Shown: positions 17,857-27,293, counted from the stretch's first letter. The stretch is 64,000 bases of DNA from an uncultured Aquimarina sp. (GCF_947492405.1 NZ_CANLMP010000007.1:62001-126000), one strand, 5' to 3'. Notes: generated from the letters alone by a model not told the origin. Made by a program: numbers and translations.

Positions 17857-20800
17857 ATGAAGTACATTCATAAATTAATGGCATTTAGTATATGCTTTCT
17901 ACTGTCTTCTTTTAATGTTTCTGGACAAGTAGGAGTTACCTATGATGTCAAATCATATAATGTTTTTAATGGGTTGTCGAACAATTGGGTTTCTGATATC
18001 TTTCAGGACGAAGATGGTTTTATGTGGTTTGGTACACAATATGGGTTAAATCGTTTTGATGGTCAGAAATTTAAGATTTTCACATATGTTCCAGGGGATA
18101 CCAGAGCGCTTAGAGCCAATTGGATACGATGTATAACACAAATTGATGATGATCACCGGATATATTTAGGAACACTAGGAGGAGGAGTAAATGTTTTGGA
18201 TCCATATCAAGAAAGTTTTTCAAAACTTTTTATCAAATCAGACACGACAAATTATAATATGTCCCTTATTAACAATCTGGAAAGTGATCATAAAGGAAAT
18301 ATTTGGATTTCTTCTACTATTGGAGCATTTCGATACCATCCACGAGATAGCACAATCAGAAGATTTTATGATAAGCCATCATCTAATATTAGTATTTCAG
18401 AAAAAGGATCAAACCGTATTTTAGGAAGAAAATCCCAAGAAATACATGATGTTAGAGATGATACCATTCACAAAATGGATCTTTTTGAGGGGAAATCATT
18501 CTACAATATTTTTACGATTTCTAAAGATAGTACGCTGGTATATACAACCGAGGAACTATTGTTGGTTTATCAATCTGATGATATTTGGCATCAGAAAAAA
18601 CTGGATTTTGAAACTAAATACAGGACAAGTGTACGAGAACTCCCATTTATTTTTAAAGATAAGAACGCATACATCTGGGTAAATGCCGGAGATGTAATCT
18701 ATAAATTCTCACCTGATCTCAGTAAACAGGTTGAAATACAGCTAAAGGACTTATTAAACTTTAAATCATCAAAAAGAATTAAGGCCAATTGTATGTTTCA
18801 GGATAAAGAAGATAACTATTGGATTGGAACTAATTTAGGTGTATTTCAACTGATACCTCACAAGCCGCTTAGACATCCCTTTTTAGGCCATTTAGGTAAA
18901 GTTAGAGAAATTGTGGGATGTGGTAATAAGATATGGTTTGCACTTCCTGATGGTATTTATTCCTGGGATAAAAATCCTAAGAATCCTCCTAAAAAAGTCA
19001 GAAAAAGTGTAGTTACATCTATGGTATGTGCCAGCGATAAATTTTTGTACATCATAGGTAGTGATGACGAAAATCAACAGGCATTATTAAAAGTAAACCC
19101 CGATACAGAAATGACTGAGTCGATCTATTTTTCTGATGTAGAATTTCCTATAGGGGTAAGTTGGAAAGTTATAGAGGATTCTAATGAACGTTTATGGATT
19201 GCGCAATGGGATAATATTATTGTTTATAACCTAAAGAGTCAGCATTATTTTAATATTCCTGTTTTTAAAGAAAACACAGGTATTATAGAGTTGTATGCAG
19301 ACAATCAAGACAATGTATGGTTAGGAAGTATTGGAAAAGGGTTGCTTAAGTTTTCAAACGCTGGTACAATCACCGAAGATAGTTCTCATAGTTACAAAAC
19401 ATATCTTCATGATATCAATAACCCTCAAAGTATTAGTTCTAACCTGATTCAATCTATACATCAAGACAATAAAGGTTTGCTATGGATAGGTACCGATGGA
19501 GGGCTTAATAATCTTGATATCAATACAGGAAAATTTAAAAGATTTCTTAGAAATGATCAAATGCCAAATGATAAGATATTAAATATTACTAGTGATACGT
19601 ATGGTGTTTTATGGTTGAGTACGGTAAGTCATGGAATTATATCGTATAACCCAAGTACTGAAAAATTCAGTAATTATAATGTAAAGGATGGCTTATATGA
19701 TAATTCTATGGTACTTAGTTCTATATATCAAGATAAAGAAGGATATATATGGACTGGGAGCGAAGTAGGAGTTCAATACTTTCATCCGGATCAGTTGACT
19801 TCAACAATAGATAACACCCCTAATTTAGCTTGGTTATCATTTACAAAATATAAGGCTGACACAACGTTGATAGAAAAATTTCCTGCTAAAAGGAAAATAG
19901 AACAAGATCCTATTAAAGTATATCCAGAAGATCAAAGTATCAGTTTTTATTTCCAGACATTAACCTATGAAAGGCCTGAAAATGTTGGATATCAGTTTTG
20001 GTTACAGGGGTTTCATAACGATTGGTTACCAATACAGGAAAACGGATTAATTACATTATCATATTTACCTAAAGGGAAATACAAATTACACGTCAGAGCA
20101 TCTAGTTCAGAAAATGAATGGGAAGTAATGCACAATCCCATATCAGTGATTGTATTACCTCCTTGGTATAAGACTAATGTCGCATATGTAATGTATGGGT
20201 TATTCTTATTGCTGTTAATGTATGCCTTTTATAAAATCCAATTAAGAAGAAAAATAGCCGAAACAGAGAAAGAACATGTTTCTGGTTTAGCAGAGGTTAA
20301 AACACGATGGTTTAATCAGATTGCTCATGAATTTAGAACTCCTCTAACTGTTATTTTGGGTGCTGTAGATCAGATAAGAAATAAGAACAATAAAGGGATT
20401 TTAAATAAAGAAGATAAGCATTTACATCAGATCGAAAATCAAGCAAATCATTTATCCAATCAGGTACATCAAATTTTGGAAATTGCACAGATGCAAGAAG
20501 ATCAATTAGAGATGAACGAACAGATGGGTGATTTTGTTTCTTTTCAGCGGTATTTGTTGTATTCATTTAAATCCCTTGCTGAAGAAAAAGAAATTTCGCT
20601 TACATTTTCTAGTGACCAAGAAGAATTACACATCTATTATGATGAAGACAAATGGAGAAAAATTACTACGAACTTAGTTTCTAATGCGATTAAATATAAT
20701 GTAACTGGAGGAAAAGTGTCTTTACACATAAATTATTTAGAAGATGAAGACAACAATGCTATGATCCATGTTATTGTGAAGGATTCGGGTATTGGAATTT

Positions 20801-21771
20801 CTTCTGATTTCATGGAGATTCTATATGACCCTTTTACAAGATCACAAACCAAAAATGAAAAAGGTGTAGGACTAGGGTTAACATTGACTAAAGAACTTGT
20901 AGAACTAATGAAGGGGAATATTAGAGTAGAAAGCAAAGAAGAATCAGGAACTACATTTACAATAAGTGCACCCGTGATTGTATCTTCAGAGGTTCAAAAC
21001 TCTGAAGAAAATTTGATCATGCAGGATGCATCTTTACCAATAGTTTTAGTAGCAGAAGATCATAAAGAAGTACAAGAATATATTCAATTTTGTCTGGAAC
21101 CAACGTATACAGTATTATTAGCCAATAATGGTCAGGAAGCTTGGGAATTATGTCAGGAACATCTTCCGGATCTGGTGGTTTCTGATATTATGATGCCTAA
21201 ATGGGATGGTATTAAGTTGGGGACAATGATTAGAAGCCATATCGCTACAGACCACATCCCACTTATTTTCTTAACCGCTAAAGCGAATCAGCAAAGTCAG
21301 ATCGAAGGCCTAAAAATTGGAGCAGATGCTTATTTAGCAAAACCCTTTGATAGAGAAGAACTGTTGATTCGGGTAAATCATTTAATACATACCAGAACAA
21401 AACTTCGAGAAAAGTATGATCAGGAGGAGGTAGGTAAGGTTTCAGAAAACAAAATTATAGACAGCTTTATGCAGTCTGTGATCGATATTGTAAAAGACCA
21501 TATGGACAATGATGAGTTTAGTATACCGGTATTAGCTGAGCAATTACATATGAGTAGAGTCCATTTGTTCAGAAAGATTAAAAACCTAACAGGCATGTCT
21601 CCAACAAAATTTATTCGTAAAATTAGATTGCAGCATGCACGCGATTTATTGAATAATAAAGAATATTCTATAGCAGAAATTGCATATCAAACAGGGTTTA
21701 AAGACCCGGCATATTTCTCTCGAGTATATGTAGAAGAATTCGGGAAACCACCATCCGAATCTAGAAAATAA
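17857..21771 (+). CDS. Hybrid two-component system sensor/regulator (HTCS)
   Basis: A 1304-residue one-protein signalling chain. In order: signal peptide (1-23); two seven-bladed regulator propellers with repeated GLWIGTDGGL- and GYIWTGS-type motifs (to about 700); a Y_Y_Y domain (about 715-770); a membrane helix (about 773-795); HisKA with His824 in AHEFRTPL; HATPase with NLVSNAIKYN, KDSGIGIS and GVGLGLTL; a receiver with Asp1110 in VVSDIMMP and the Lys of AKPFD; and an AraC HTH (about 1210-1304). The family usually senses oligosaccharides in the periplasm and switches on polysaccharide loci. Here no susC/susD or glycosidase lies next to it, so it looks like an orphan. All phospho-residues are intact. 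Confidence 0.95.
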   Translation: MKYIHKLMAFSICFLLSSFNVSGQVGVTYDVKSYNVFNGLSNNWVSDIFQDEDGFMWFGTQYGLNRFDGQKFKIFTYVPGDTRALRANWIRCITQIDDDHRIYLGTLGGGVNVLDPYQESFSKLFIKSDTTNYNMSLINNLESDHKGNIWISSTIGAFRYHPRDSTIRRFYDKPSSNISISEKGSNRILGRKSQEIHDVRDDTIHKMDLFEGKSFYNIFTISKDSTLVYTTEELLLVYQSDDIWHQKKLDFETKYRTSVRELPFIFKDKNAYIWVNAGDVIYKFSPDLSKQVEIQLKDLLNFKSSKRIKANCMFQDKEDNYWIGTNLGVFQLIPHKPLRHPFLGHLGKVREIVGCGNKIWFALPDGIYSWDKNPKNPPKKVRKSVVTSMVCASDKFLYIIGSDDENQQALLKVNPDTEMTESIYFSDVEFPIGVSWKVIEDSNERLWIAQWDNIIVYNLKSQHYFNIPVFKENTGIIELYADNQDNVWLGSIGKGLLKFSNAGTITEDSSHSYKTYLHDINNPQSISSNLIQSIHQDNKGLLWIGTDGGLNNLDINTGKFKRFLRNDQMPNDKILNITSDTYGVLWLSTVSHGIISYNPSTEKFSNYNVKDGLYDNSMVLSSIYQDKEGYIWTGSEVGVQYFHPDQLTSTIDNTPNLAWLSFTKYKADTTLIEKFPAKRKIEQDPIKVYPEDQSISFYFQTLTYERPENVGYQFWLQGFHNDWLPIQENGLITLSYLPKGKYKLHVRASSSENEWEVMHNPISVIVLPPWYKTNVAYVMYGLFLLLLMYAFYKIQLRRKIAETEKEHVSGLAEVKTRWFNQIAHEFRTPLTVILGAVDQIRNKNNKGILNKEDKHLHQIENQANHLSNQVHQILEIAQMQEDQLEMNEQMGDFVSFQRYLLYSFKSLAEEKEISLTFSSDQEELHIYYDEDKWRKITTNLVSNAIKYNVTGGKVSLHINYLEDEDNNAMIHVIVKDSGIGISSDFMEILYDPFTRSQTKNEKGVGLGLTLTKELVELMKGNIRVESKEESGTTFTISAPVIVSSEVQNSEENLIMQDASLPIVLVAEDHKEVQEYIQFCLEPTYTVLLANNGQEAWELCQEHLPDLVVSDIMMPKWDGIKLGTMIRSHIATDHIPLIFLTAKANQQSQIEGLKIGADAYLAKPFDREELLIRVNHLIHTRTKLREKYDQEEVGKVSENKIIDSFMQSVIDIVKDHMDNDEFSIPVLAEQLHMSRVHLFRKIKNLTGMSPTKFIRKIRLQHARDLLNNKEYSIAEIAYQTGFKDPAYFSRVYVEEFGKPPSESRK

Positions 21772-21973
21772 TGGATAGAATCCCTTTATTTATGCCAGAT
21801 AACCCATTCATGTAACTGTAGTACAAGTAATGGTAACCATAGTGCAATACAGCATTTGATTCTTGTTTTACCTTGCTTTTGTAATTGAAAGCAATCAAGA
21901 ACTATTTTGAATTATATAGTGTCTCTTTTGAGGTGTAGTTCAAGTAGTTTTTGGTAAGGACAAAAAAATCAAA

Positions 21974-23239
21974 ATGGACATTCAGAAAAAATCAGGCAAT
22001 AAAAACGCCTCAGAAACAACTCGTAAACTTTTTAAACCATGTATAGTATTTGTAATCATTACAAGTATACTTTATACATTAAAAAACTATGTACCTTTAT
22101 TACATAGTGATGTACGTATAGGAATAAACTTTTGGGTTATTCTAGCGACCTTATCTATTTTCTTTTTTTATGTATTCTCAGAAAAATCAAACTTGTTGTT
22201 ACTAAGTAATTCTTTTTATATTTCGTTTGATCAGAATAGTATTCAGAAAAAAAAATCTTTAAACCTAAAACAGGATAAAAGAGAAACAAATACTAAAGAA
22301 GAAAAACCATCTAGACATAAAAAAACTGCCTTACCCATACCCTATCTTGATGAGGTTTTTCAGGAATTTGACAAGGATTATATACACAATGCTCCTATTG
22401 AGACGATCTCTATACTTAGTTACTTTGCAACTTCACTTTTTGAAAAGAATAATGTAAACGATGTACTCTGGGATATTGTAGAAAATTGTATTTCGCATCT
22501 TCATTTAGAAGATTGTGTTATCTATATGTTTGATAAAGAAAGACAATATTTGGTCCAAAAAGCAGCTTTCGGGAATAAAAATAATGGAGAGAAAAAAATT
22601 GTAAGCCCAATAAAAATAGAAATGGGTAAAGGGATTGTTGGGAATGTTGCGAAATCACGAAGATATCAACGTGTCAATGATGTAAGTAAAAGCACAGCAT
22701 ATATTATTGATGATGCTTCTAGAATGTCAGAACTATCTGTACCCATATGTATTGAAGGTGTTATTATAGGGGTGTTAGATTCTGAACATTCAGAAAAGAA
22801 TTTTTTTACCAATGATCATGTATTCTTGTTTCATTTAATAGCAAAACTTACAGAAAAAAAACTAAAACAGATATGTGGTAATAACACTACCTGTAATATC
22901 ACTAATGATAACACATACTATAAAGAATTAGAGTTTTTGATGAAAGAAGCCAAAATATACAGAGATCCTAATTTAGGGTTGGATAGTGTGGCAAAAAGAC
23001 TTAAAATTAGTAGTAACTATTTATCACAATTAGTCAATAAATTAACAGGTAAAAACTTCGCAGACTATATAAACACATTTAGAGTAGAAGATGCGAAGTT
23101 AAAATTAAGGAATATCAATTTTGTAAATTACACTATTGTTGGTATTGCCTTAGAATCAGGGTTTAATTCTAAATCCACATTTTATAGCTCCTTTAAAAAA
23201 ATGACCGGAATCTCTCCAAGTATTTATAGAAAAAAGTAA
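21974..23239 (+). CDS. GAF-AraC transcriptional regulator, short paralogue
   Basis: A 421-residue paralogue of the regulator at 16030. It has only two hydrophobic segments (about 20-38 and 45-65) in place of the seven. A Lys-rich linker follows, then a GAF domain (about 135-300, VQKAAFGNKNNGEKKI, GKGIVGNVAKSRRY, SELSVPICIEG, GVLDSEHSEKNFF) and an AraC HTH (about 320-421, LGLDSVAKRLKISSNYLSQ, IVGIALESGFNSKSTFYSSFKK). Many GAF and HTH stretches are nearly the same as in the paralogue, which points to duplication and loss or swap of the membrane domain. The upstream 200 bases hold no clear promoter. The first dyad-element promoter (23243) begins 4 bases after its stop codon. Confidence 0.85.
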   Translation: MDIQKKSGNKNASETTRKLFKPCIVFVIITSILYTLKNYVPLLHSDVRIGINFWVILATLSIFFFYVFSEKSNLLLLSNSFYISFDQNSIQKKKSLNLKQDKRETNTKEEKPSRHKKTALPIPYLDEVFQEFDKDYIHNAPIETISILSYFATSLFEKNNVNDVLWDIVENCISHLHLEDCVIYMFDKERQYLVQKAAFGNKNNGEKKIVSPIKIEMGKGIVGNVAKSRRYQRVNDVSKSTAYIIDDASRMSELSVPICIEGVIIGVLDSEHSEKNFFTNDHVFLFHLIAKLTEKKLKQICGNNTTCNITNDNTYYKELEFLMKEAKIYRDPNLGLDSVAKRLKISSNYLSQLVNKLTGKNFADYINTFRVEDAKLKLRNINFVNYTIVGIALESGFNSKSTFYSSFKKMTGISPSIYRKK

Positions 23240-23242
23240 AGG

Positions 23243-23305
23243 TGTCCTGATTCTTTGAATTTCAACCTTTCGGGACATCAATTATTCTTAGAGGCGGTAT
23301 ATTTT
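23243..23305 (+). promoter_or_regulatory. Dyad-element promoter, copy A
   Basis: A 35-nt element (23243-23277) reads TGTCC-N7-TTGAA-T-TTCAA-N7-GGACA; inner and outer arms share the same centre at 23260. Exactly 20 bases later, 23298-23305 reads TATATTTT, a -7 box with one mismatch to TAnnTTTG. The same layout occurs at 24916, 28357 and 30676. What it drives is a short region with a 23-codon ORF ending at a terminator. Confidence 0.6.
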
Positions 23306-23331
23306 CCAAAAATTCAACCAATGGAAACTTT

Positions 23332-23403
23332 ATGACCGATGACAAGAGGAATATTAATATTACAAAGAATCGAAAAGGAACCAGAAGAAATTTTGAGTAT
23401 TAA
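23332..23403 (+). CDS. Possible 23-residue basic peptide or short RNA
   Basis: An ATG-started 23-codon ORF (MTDDKRNINITKNRKGTRRN, then FEY) begins 55 bases after the end of dyad element A, the same distance at which real lipoprotein genes start after copies B, C and D. It ends at 23403, and a terminator follows at 23467-23515. The layout suggests a transcript of roughly 200 bases. Whether it is translated is unknown: the peptide is basic, has no signal sequence and resembles nothing I recognise. It could equally be a degraded gene start or a small RNA. Confidence 0.25.
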   Translation: MTDDKRNINITKNRKGTRRNFEY

Positions 23404-23466
23404 ATTAGAATAGAGGTAAGAACATGTAATGATTAGGTTTTTGTCCAACTGCTTTTCATTACTAGT

Positions 23467-23515
23467 GGGTCCTCATTATCTAACCTGATCAACAGTGATG
23501 AGGATCCTTTTTTTT
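23467..23515 (+). terminator. Intrinsic terminator before the TPR gene
   Basis: GGGTCCTCAT pairs with ATGAGGATCC across a 21-base loop (one mismatch), followed by a run of eight or more T. It ends about 24 bases before the TPR gene at 23539, so it closes the short transcript from promoter A and leaves the TPR gene dependent on readthrough or its own promoter. Confidence 0.7.
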
Positions 23516-23538
23516 AAATTTATATACAAAATAAACTG

Positions 23539-24849
23539 ATGAAACGACTTACACTATTTTTAGTATGCACCTTCTCTACTTGTTTTTTTGGGTATTCTTG
23601 TTTTTGGGATTATGACACTATAGAGATGGAAAGAATACAATTTCCGGATGTAATCGAATTAATATCAGGAAAGTTCTTAAGACACTCACCAGAGTTCTAT
23701 CAATGGAGAATTAAGGATAGAACCTTAAAACTTCGAAAATCTCCTGATAGTATAGCCCTATACGATGATCTTGCGGTTGCATATTCAAAAATCGGCAATG
23801 ACTCAAAGGCGATTCAGATTATTCTAAAAAAAGACAGTATCGTTCCAAAAAACTATAAAACATATGCCAATTTAGGAACTTTCTATATCCATGATGGTCA
23901 ATTTTCTAAAGGCTTGACTTATATAGATAAAGCAATTGCGATCAATCCAGATGCTCATTTCGGAAGAGAGATATATCAGCGATACCTGGTAGAATATGTA
24001 TTAAGTAAGATGAAGAATGGAAAAGTAGTGTTGCCATTATCTATTGATTTCAGTCCTAGTTATGAGCGTTTTCCTCGATATAAATCGGATAATTTTTATA
24101 CTTTTTTAGCAAATAAATATAGTAGCAAAACAGGAACTCTTTTAAAAAACAACACCTTACCTAAAGAAGAGCTTGATAAGGCCATTAAAGGTATTATGGG
24201 CATGATGAAATTCGGGAATTATGATTCACCGATTTTATTAGAAGCATTAGGAGATTTATTGATGGCTAACGGTTGGAAAAATGGAGCAAGGCAATTGGCA
24301 TCAAGGGCTTATTTTAAGGCTTCTTATCATAGTAAAGAACCAGAAACAAAAAGTTTATATAAACAGAAAGTAGCATTTGCGATATATCATCAATACACAA
24401 AAAAAGGAGGAAAAAGGTTTACTGCACAAGAGTTAGAAGAACTTTTGAAACAAGAAATAGTAGAAGGAAACAATTATTACCAAAGAATTCGAAACGATGA
24501 AATACAGTGGATACAACTTGGTAAAAACCCAGAAGAGGAGTTCTCTAAAAAGTATTATCAAGAACCCTCACTTGGAGCACGAATTCAAAGAACAAATACT
24601 TCGGTTGGGATCGTTGAAAGCAAGTATCGAGAAAATGAACCAGATGATACTATTACCCTAAAACTTTTACCCAAAGACACTATTTTTTTGAAGGATAACC
24701 TGGCTAACGAAACGGAAAAAACACTCGTAAAAAAACAAGAGACAACAGATAAAAATCAAACCAATATACCTACTGAAATTTTCTTTATAATCCCTGTTAT
24801 TATTATCATTCTGGTGTATGTCATTAAAGTTCGCAGAACAAAACTGTGA
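23539..24849 (+). CDS. TPR-repeat protein with C-terminal membrane anchor
   Basis: A 436-residue protein. The N-terminus has a signal or anchor segment (LFLVCTFSTCFFGYSC). Residues about 70-160 contain TPR units (SIALYDDLAVAYSKIGNDSKAIQI, KTYANLGTFYIHDGQFSKGLTYIDKAIAINPDA). The central part is helical without clear motifs. The last 25 residues are a membrane helix followed by KVRRTKL (FFIIPVIIIILVYVIKVRR), giving a periplasmic protein held in the inner membrane. It begins just after a terminator and precedes the second dyad promoter. Partner and function are unknown; the TPR region suggests protein binding. Confidence 0.75.
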   Translation: MKRLTLFLVCTFSTCFFGYSCFWDYDTIEMERIQFPDVIELISGKFLRHSPEFYQWRIKDRTLKLRKSPDSIALYDDLAVAYSKIGNDSKAIQIILKKDSIVPKNYKTYANLGTFYIHDGQFSKGLTYIDKAIAINPDAHFGREIYQRYLVEYVLSKMKNGKVVLPLSIDFSPSYERFPRYKSDNFYTFLANKYSSKTGTLLKNNTLPKEELDKAIKGIMGMMKFGNYDSPILLEALGDLLMANGWKNGARQLASRAYFKASYHSKEPETKSLYKQKVAFAIYHQYTKKGGKRFTAQELEELLKQEIVEGNNYYQRIRNDEIQWIQLGKNPEEEFSKKYYQEPSLGARIQRTNTSVGIVESKYRENEPDDTITLKLLPKDTIFLKDNLANETEKTLVKKQETTDKNQTNIPTEIFFIIPVIIIILVYVIKVRRTKL

Positions 24850-24915
24850 TACTATTAAACCCTAAAAACAATTACTTCTCTGTCCATAATCATATCAACA
24901 CTTAATTTATTATAG

Positions 24916-24978
24916 TATCCTAATTCTTTGAAATTCAAACTTCTCGGACATTTAACTTAATGACTCCATTTATTTTTG
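24916..24978 (+). promoter_or_regulatory. Dyad-element promoter, copy B
   Basis: The 35-nt element spans 24916-24950: TATCC (one mismatch), N7, TTGAA-A-TTCAA, N7, GGACA. After exactly 20 bases a perfect -7 box, TATTTTTG, lies at 24971-24978. The kelch-lipoprotein ATG follows at 25003. The GGACA arm falls where a -33 element would be, so an activator bound here could contact sigma. Confidence 0.7.
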
Positions 24979-25002
24979 ATCATAATATTAAAAATGATTA
25001 AC

Positions 25003-26028
25003 ATGAAAAATAGATGTAGCATACAATACATTTTTAGTCTTTTGGTAACCACACTGTTAGTATGTAGTTGTGAATTAAATGATAACTATACTAGCGAAGA
25101 AATCCCTAAGGCTTCATCAGAAAAAATGTTGCCAATCGACGGAATTAATCTTCCAAGTACTGTGGTAAATAAAGAAACGCCTTATGGAAGAAGAGCTGCT
25201 CATACCTCTACTGTATTTGAAAATAAAATGTGGATGATCGCGGGCATACAAAATCAATTTACATTTAACGATGTTTGGTGTAGTAAAGATGGTAAAAACT
25301 GGGAAGAGATAAATTCTAAAGCAGCATTTGAAGCAAGATATGGCCACGCTATGACAGTTGCTGATAATACCATGTGGATTACCGGAGGTACGCAAGGAAA
25401 CCAGTTCTTTAATGATGTTTGGCGAAGTAAAGATGGAAAAGAATGGGTGCAGACTATAGAAAATGCTCCTTTTTCTGCTCGTAGATGGCATACACTGGCA
25501 AGTATTAAAAACAGAATGTTTCTTATTGGCGGGTTAAGTCCTAATTTCGATGTAAGAGGAGATGTATGGACAAGTAGTGATGGTAAACAATGGAATTTGG
25601 TGACTAATCTAGCTCCATTTGGCAGACGCTATGGACATGCAACAGTAGTATATGATGATAAAATATGGGTTATAGGAGGATACGATAATAATGGAAACTA
25701 CCTTAATGATGTTTGGTATTCTAACAATGGGTTTCAATGGAACTTAGCAATACCAAGTGCTCAGTTTTCTCCAAGAAGAAATCATGCAGTTACAGTTAAT
25801 GAAAAAGGAATGTGGCTAACAGCTGGTATAGGACCTAAACATGACTATCATAATGATATCTGGTTTAGTCAAGATGGAACTGCCTGGGAACACGTGAGTG
25901 TAAAGAAAAAATATCCAGAAAGAGGATATCACACCTCTTTACATTTTGAGGATAGACTTTGGGTTATCAATGGTTTTAGTCTTGAGAACACAGCAGTTTA
26001 TTTTCAGGATATATGGGGATATCAATAG
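25003..26028 (+). CDS. Kelch-repeat lipoprotein
   Basis: A 341-residue lipoprotein: LLVTTLLVCSCELND gives a lipobox Cys followed by an acidic residue. Residues about 45-340 contain six kelch-like blades of about 50 residues, each with a pattern such as RRAAHTSTVFENKMWMIAG, then FNDVW(C/R)SKDGK.W. The blades are very regular, typical of a closed beta-propeller binding domain. I chose the ATG at 25003, not an in-frame TTG at 24976, because the signal sequence then begins MKNRCSIQ and the -7 box stays upstream. It is the first gene of a run of five closely spaced genes starting at dyad promoter B. Likely outer-membrane or surface; ligand unknown. Confidence 0.85.
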   Translation: MKNRCSIQYIFSLLVTTLLVCSCELNDNYTSEEIPKASSEKMLPIDGINLPSTVVNKETPYGRRAAHTSTVFENKMWMIAGIQNQFTFNDVWCSKDGKNWEEINSKAAFEARYGHAMTVADNTMWITGGTQGNQFFNDVWRSKDGKEWVQTIENAPFSARRWHTLASIKNRMFLIGGLSPNFDVRGDVWTSSDGKQWNLVTNLAPFGRRYGHATVVYDDKIWVIGGYDNNGNYLNDVWYSNNGFQWNLAIPSAQFSPRRNHAVTVNEKGMWLTAGIGPKHDYHNDIWFSQDGTAWEHVSVKKKYPERGYHTSLHFEDRLWVINGFSLENTAVYFQDIWGYQ

Positions 26029-26062
26029 TACTGTGGCATTCTGAAATCTTAAAAAACTGGAT

Positions 26063-26602
26063 ATGAAATTAATTAAGGTTTTGATGATTTGTCTATTAGT
26101 TGCGAGTTGTAGTGATGATGATCTTTTTATGGATCAAACACCGCCCTCTTTTACTATTACACCAATAGCAATTGATCAGGTAAGTTCATTTATAGCATTT
26201 GGGGAGTCACTAACACCTGCGCAGCAAAACCCGGCAATCGAATATTTTACCAGCCAATCCAATATACAGCTGCTATCTGTTTCAGATGGTATAGTAGAAG
26301 ATATCAGAATGAACGCTAATATTGAAGATTTCGAAATATGGATAAAACCAAATGATAAATCTTCTTGGCTTATTATCTATGACCACGTATTAGACCTTAA
26401 TATTTCGTTAGGTGACCAAGTGAGTGCTGGTCAAGTAATAGGAAACATAGGTATAGGAAACAGAACAGAACTTCAGGTTAACAGAATTAATGATAGCAAT
26501 GATGTAGCTTATTGCCCACTAAATTTTGGAACAGAGAACTTTGTTGAACAACACACTGATTTTTTTGAAAATTGGTGTGTTGCCGAAACCGTAATTCCTT
26601 AG
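26063..26602 (+). CDS. Lipoprotein with degenerate M23-like fold
   Basis: A 179-residue lipoprotein (MKLIKVLMICLLVASCSDDD). The segment WLIIYDHVLDLNISLGDQVSAG followed by QVIGNIGIGNRTELQV is laid out like the end of a peptidase M23 (LytM/NlpD) domain: HxxxLxVxxGdxVxaGqxIgxxGxtG. In place of the catalytic HLHFE comes TELQV, and the first His/Asp site is not visible, so it should not cleave peptidoglycan. It may bind a partner or a cell-wall fragment, as other inactive LytM proteins do. It follows the kelch gene by 34 bases and is probably in the same operon. The fold call is inference. Confidence 0.65.
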   Translation: MKLIKVLMICLLVASCSDDDLFMDQTPPSFTITPIAIDQVSSFIAFGESLTPAQQNPAIEYFTSQSNIQLLSVSDGIVEDIRMNANIEDFEIWIKPNDKSSWLIIYDHVLDLNISLGDQVSAGQVIGNIGIGNRTELQVNRINDSNDVAYCPLNFGTENFVEQHTDFFENWCVAETVIP

Positions 26603-26672
26603 AGAAATACGATTGTCTAAACAGCTAAAAAACATTTTAAATTATTGAATTTTAAACATTAATAAAAAAATC

Positions 26673-27284
26673 ATGAAGTATATACAAAATTTATGCATCC
26701 TATTCGTTTTTTGTTACAGTAGTGTAAATGCACAACAACAAAATTCTATCACCGTATTTGGTGAAACAATAAAAATTATTGAAATCGAAAAGTACCTTAT
26801 CACTGTTGAATTCAGAGAAGTTGTAGGGGATAATTACACCAATGTTTCTGCTAAAAGTATCGCAGAACTAAAAAAAGAGTATGCCTCCATGTTAAGTAAG
26901 GTTAATATTAACTTTGATCAATTTAAAGAAGATGTATATTATAATATTACTTCTACCTTGTATAATTATTCTTCGCAATACTATTACGAGACGAGTTCTT
27001 TAGAAGAAGTAAAAAGAATAATAAGTCAAAAAATGAAAGGAATTGGAAGCGCTAGGGTTGATATTATTTCAAAAGAAATATCGAATGAACAAATTGCAGC
27101 ATTGAATAAAAAAGCTATAGATGATGCTAGAGCAAGAGCGGAACAAATAGCATCAAAAGTGGGCAAAAAAGCTAAAGAAGTAATAAGGGTTGAAGACCTA
27201 AATTATAAATACGATTATTTTAATAGTGTAGGGATCAAAAAGCCTTCCAAATATTATGTAAAAGTTACATTTTCATTAGAATAG
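26673..27284 (+). CDS. Secreted SIMPL-domain (DUF541)-like protein
   Basis: A 203-residue protein with signal peptide ending NAQQ. The C-terminal part KKAIDDARARAEQIASKVGKK followed by AKEVIRVED matches the hallmark of SIMPL (DUF541) proteins: an A..DA+.+A..+A...G...G.v..v helix. The N-terminal half has the long beta strands of that fold. Family members are periplasmic or outer-membrane proteins of unclear role. It lies 70 bases after the M23-like gene with no terminator between, so it is likely part of the promoter-B transcript. It has no catalytic motif. Confidence 0.65.
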   Translation: MKYIQNLCILFVFCYSSVNAQQQNSITVFGETIKIIEIEKYLITVEFREVVGDNYTNVSAKSIAELKKEYASMLSKVNINFDQFKEDVYYNITSTLYNYSSQYYYETSSLEEVKRIISQKMKGIGSARVDIISKEISNEQIAALNKKAIDDARARAEQIASKVGKKAKEVIRVEDLNYKYDYFNSVGIKKPSKYYVKVTFSLE

Positions 27285-27293
27285 CCATATATG

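Noticed and set aside
21926..21966. Possible half-sites of the dyad element before the gene at 21974 (TTCAA, then GGACA after 14 bases)
   Set aside because: The TTCAA to GGACA distance is 14 rather than 7 and no -7 box follows at 20 bases, so it is probably chance.
16030..23239. Polysaccharide utilisation locus around the hybrid sensor
   Set aside because: No SusC/SusD pair, glycosidase or lyase is nearby. The TonB receptor at 54315 is far away and has no SusD partner.
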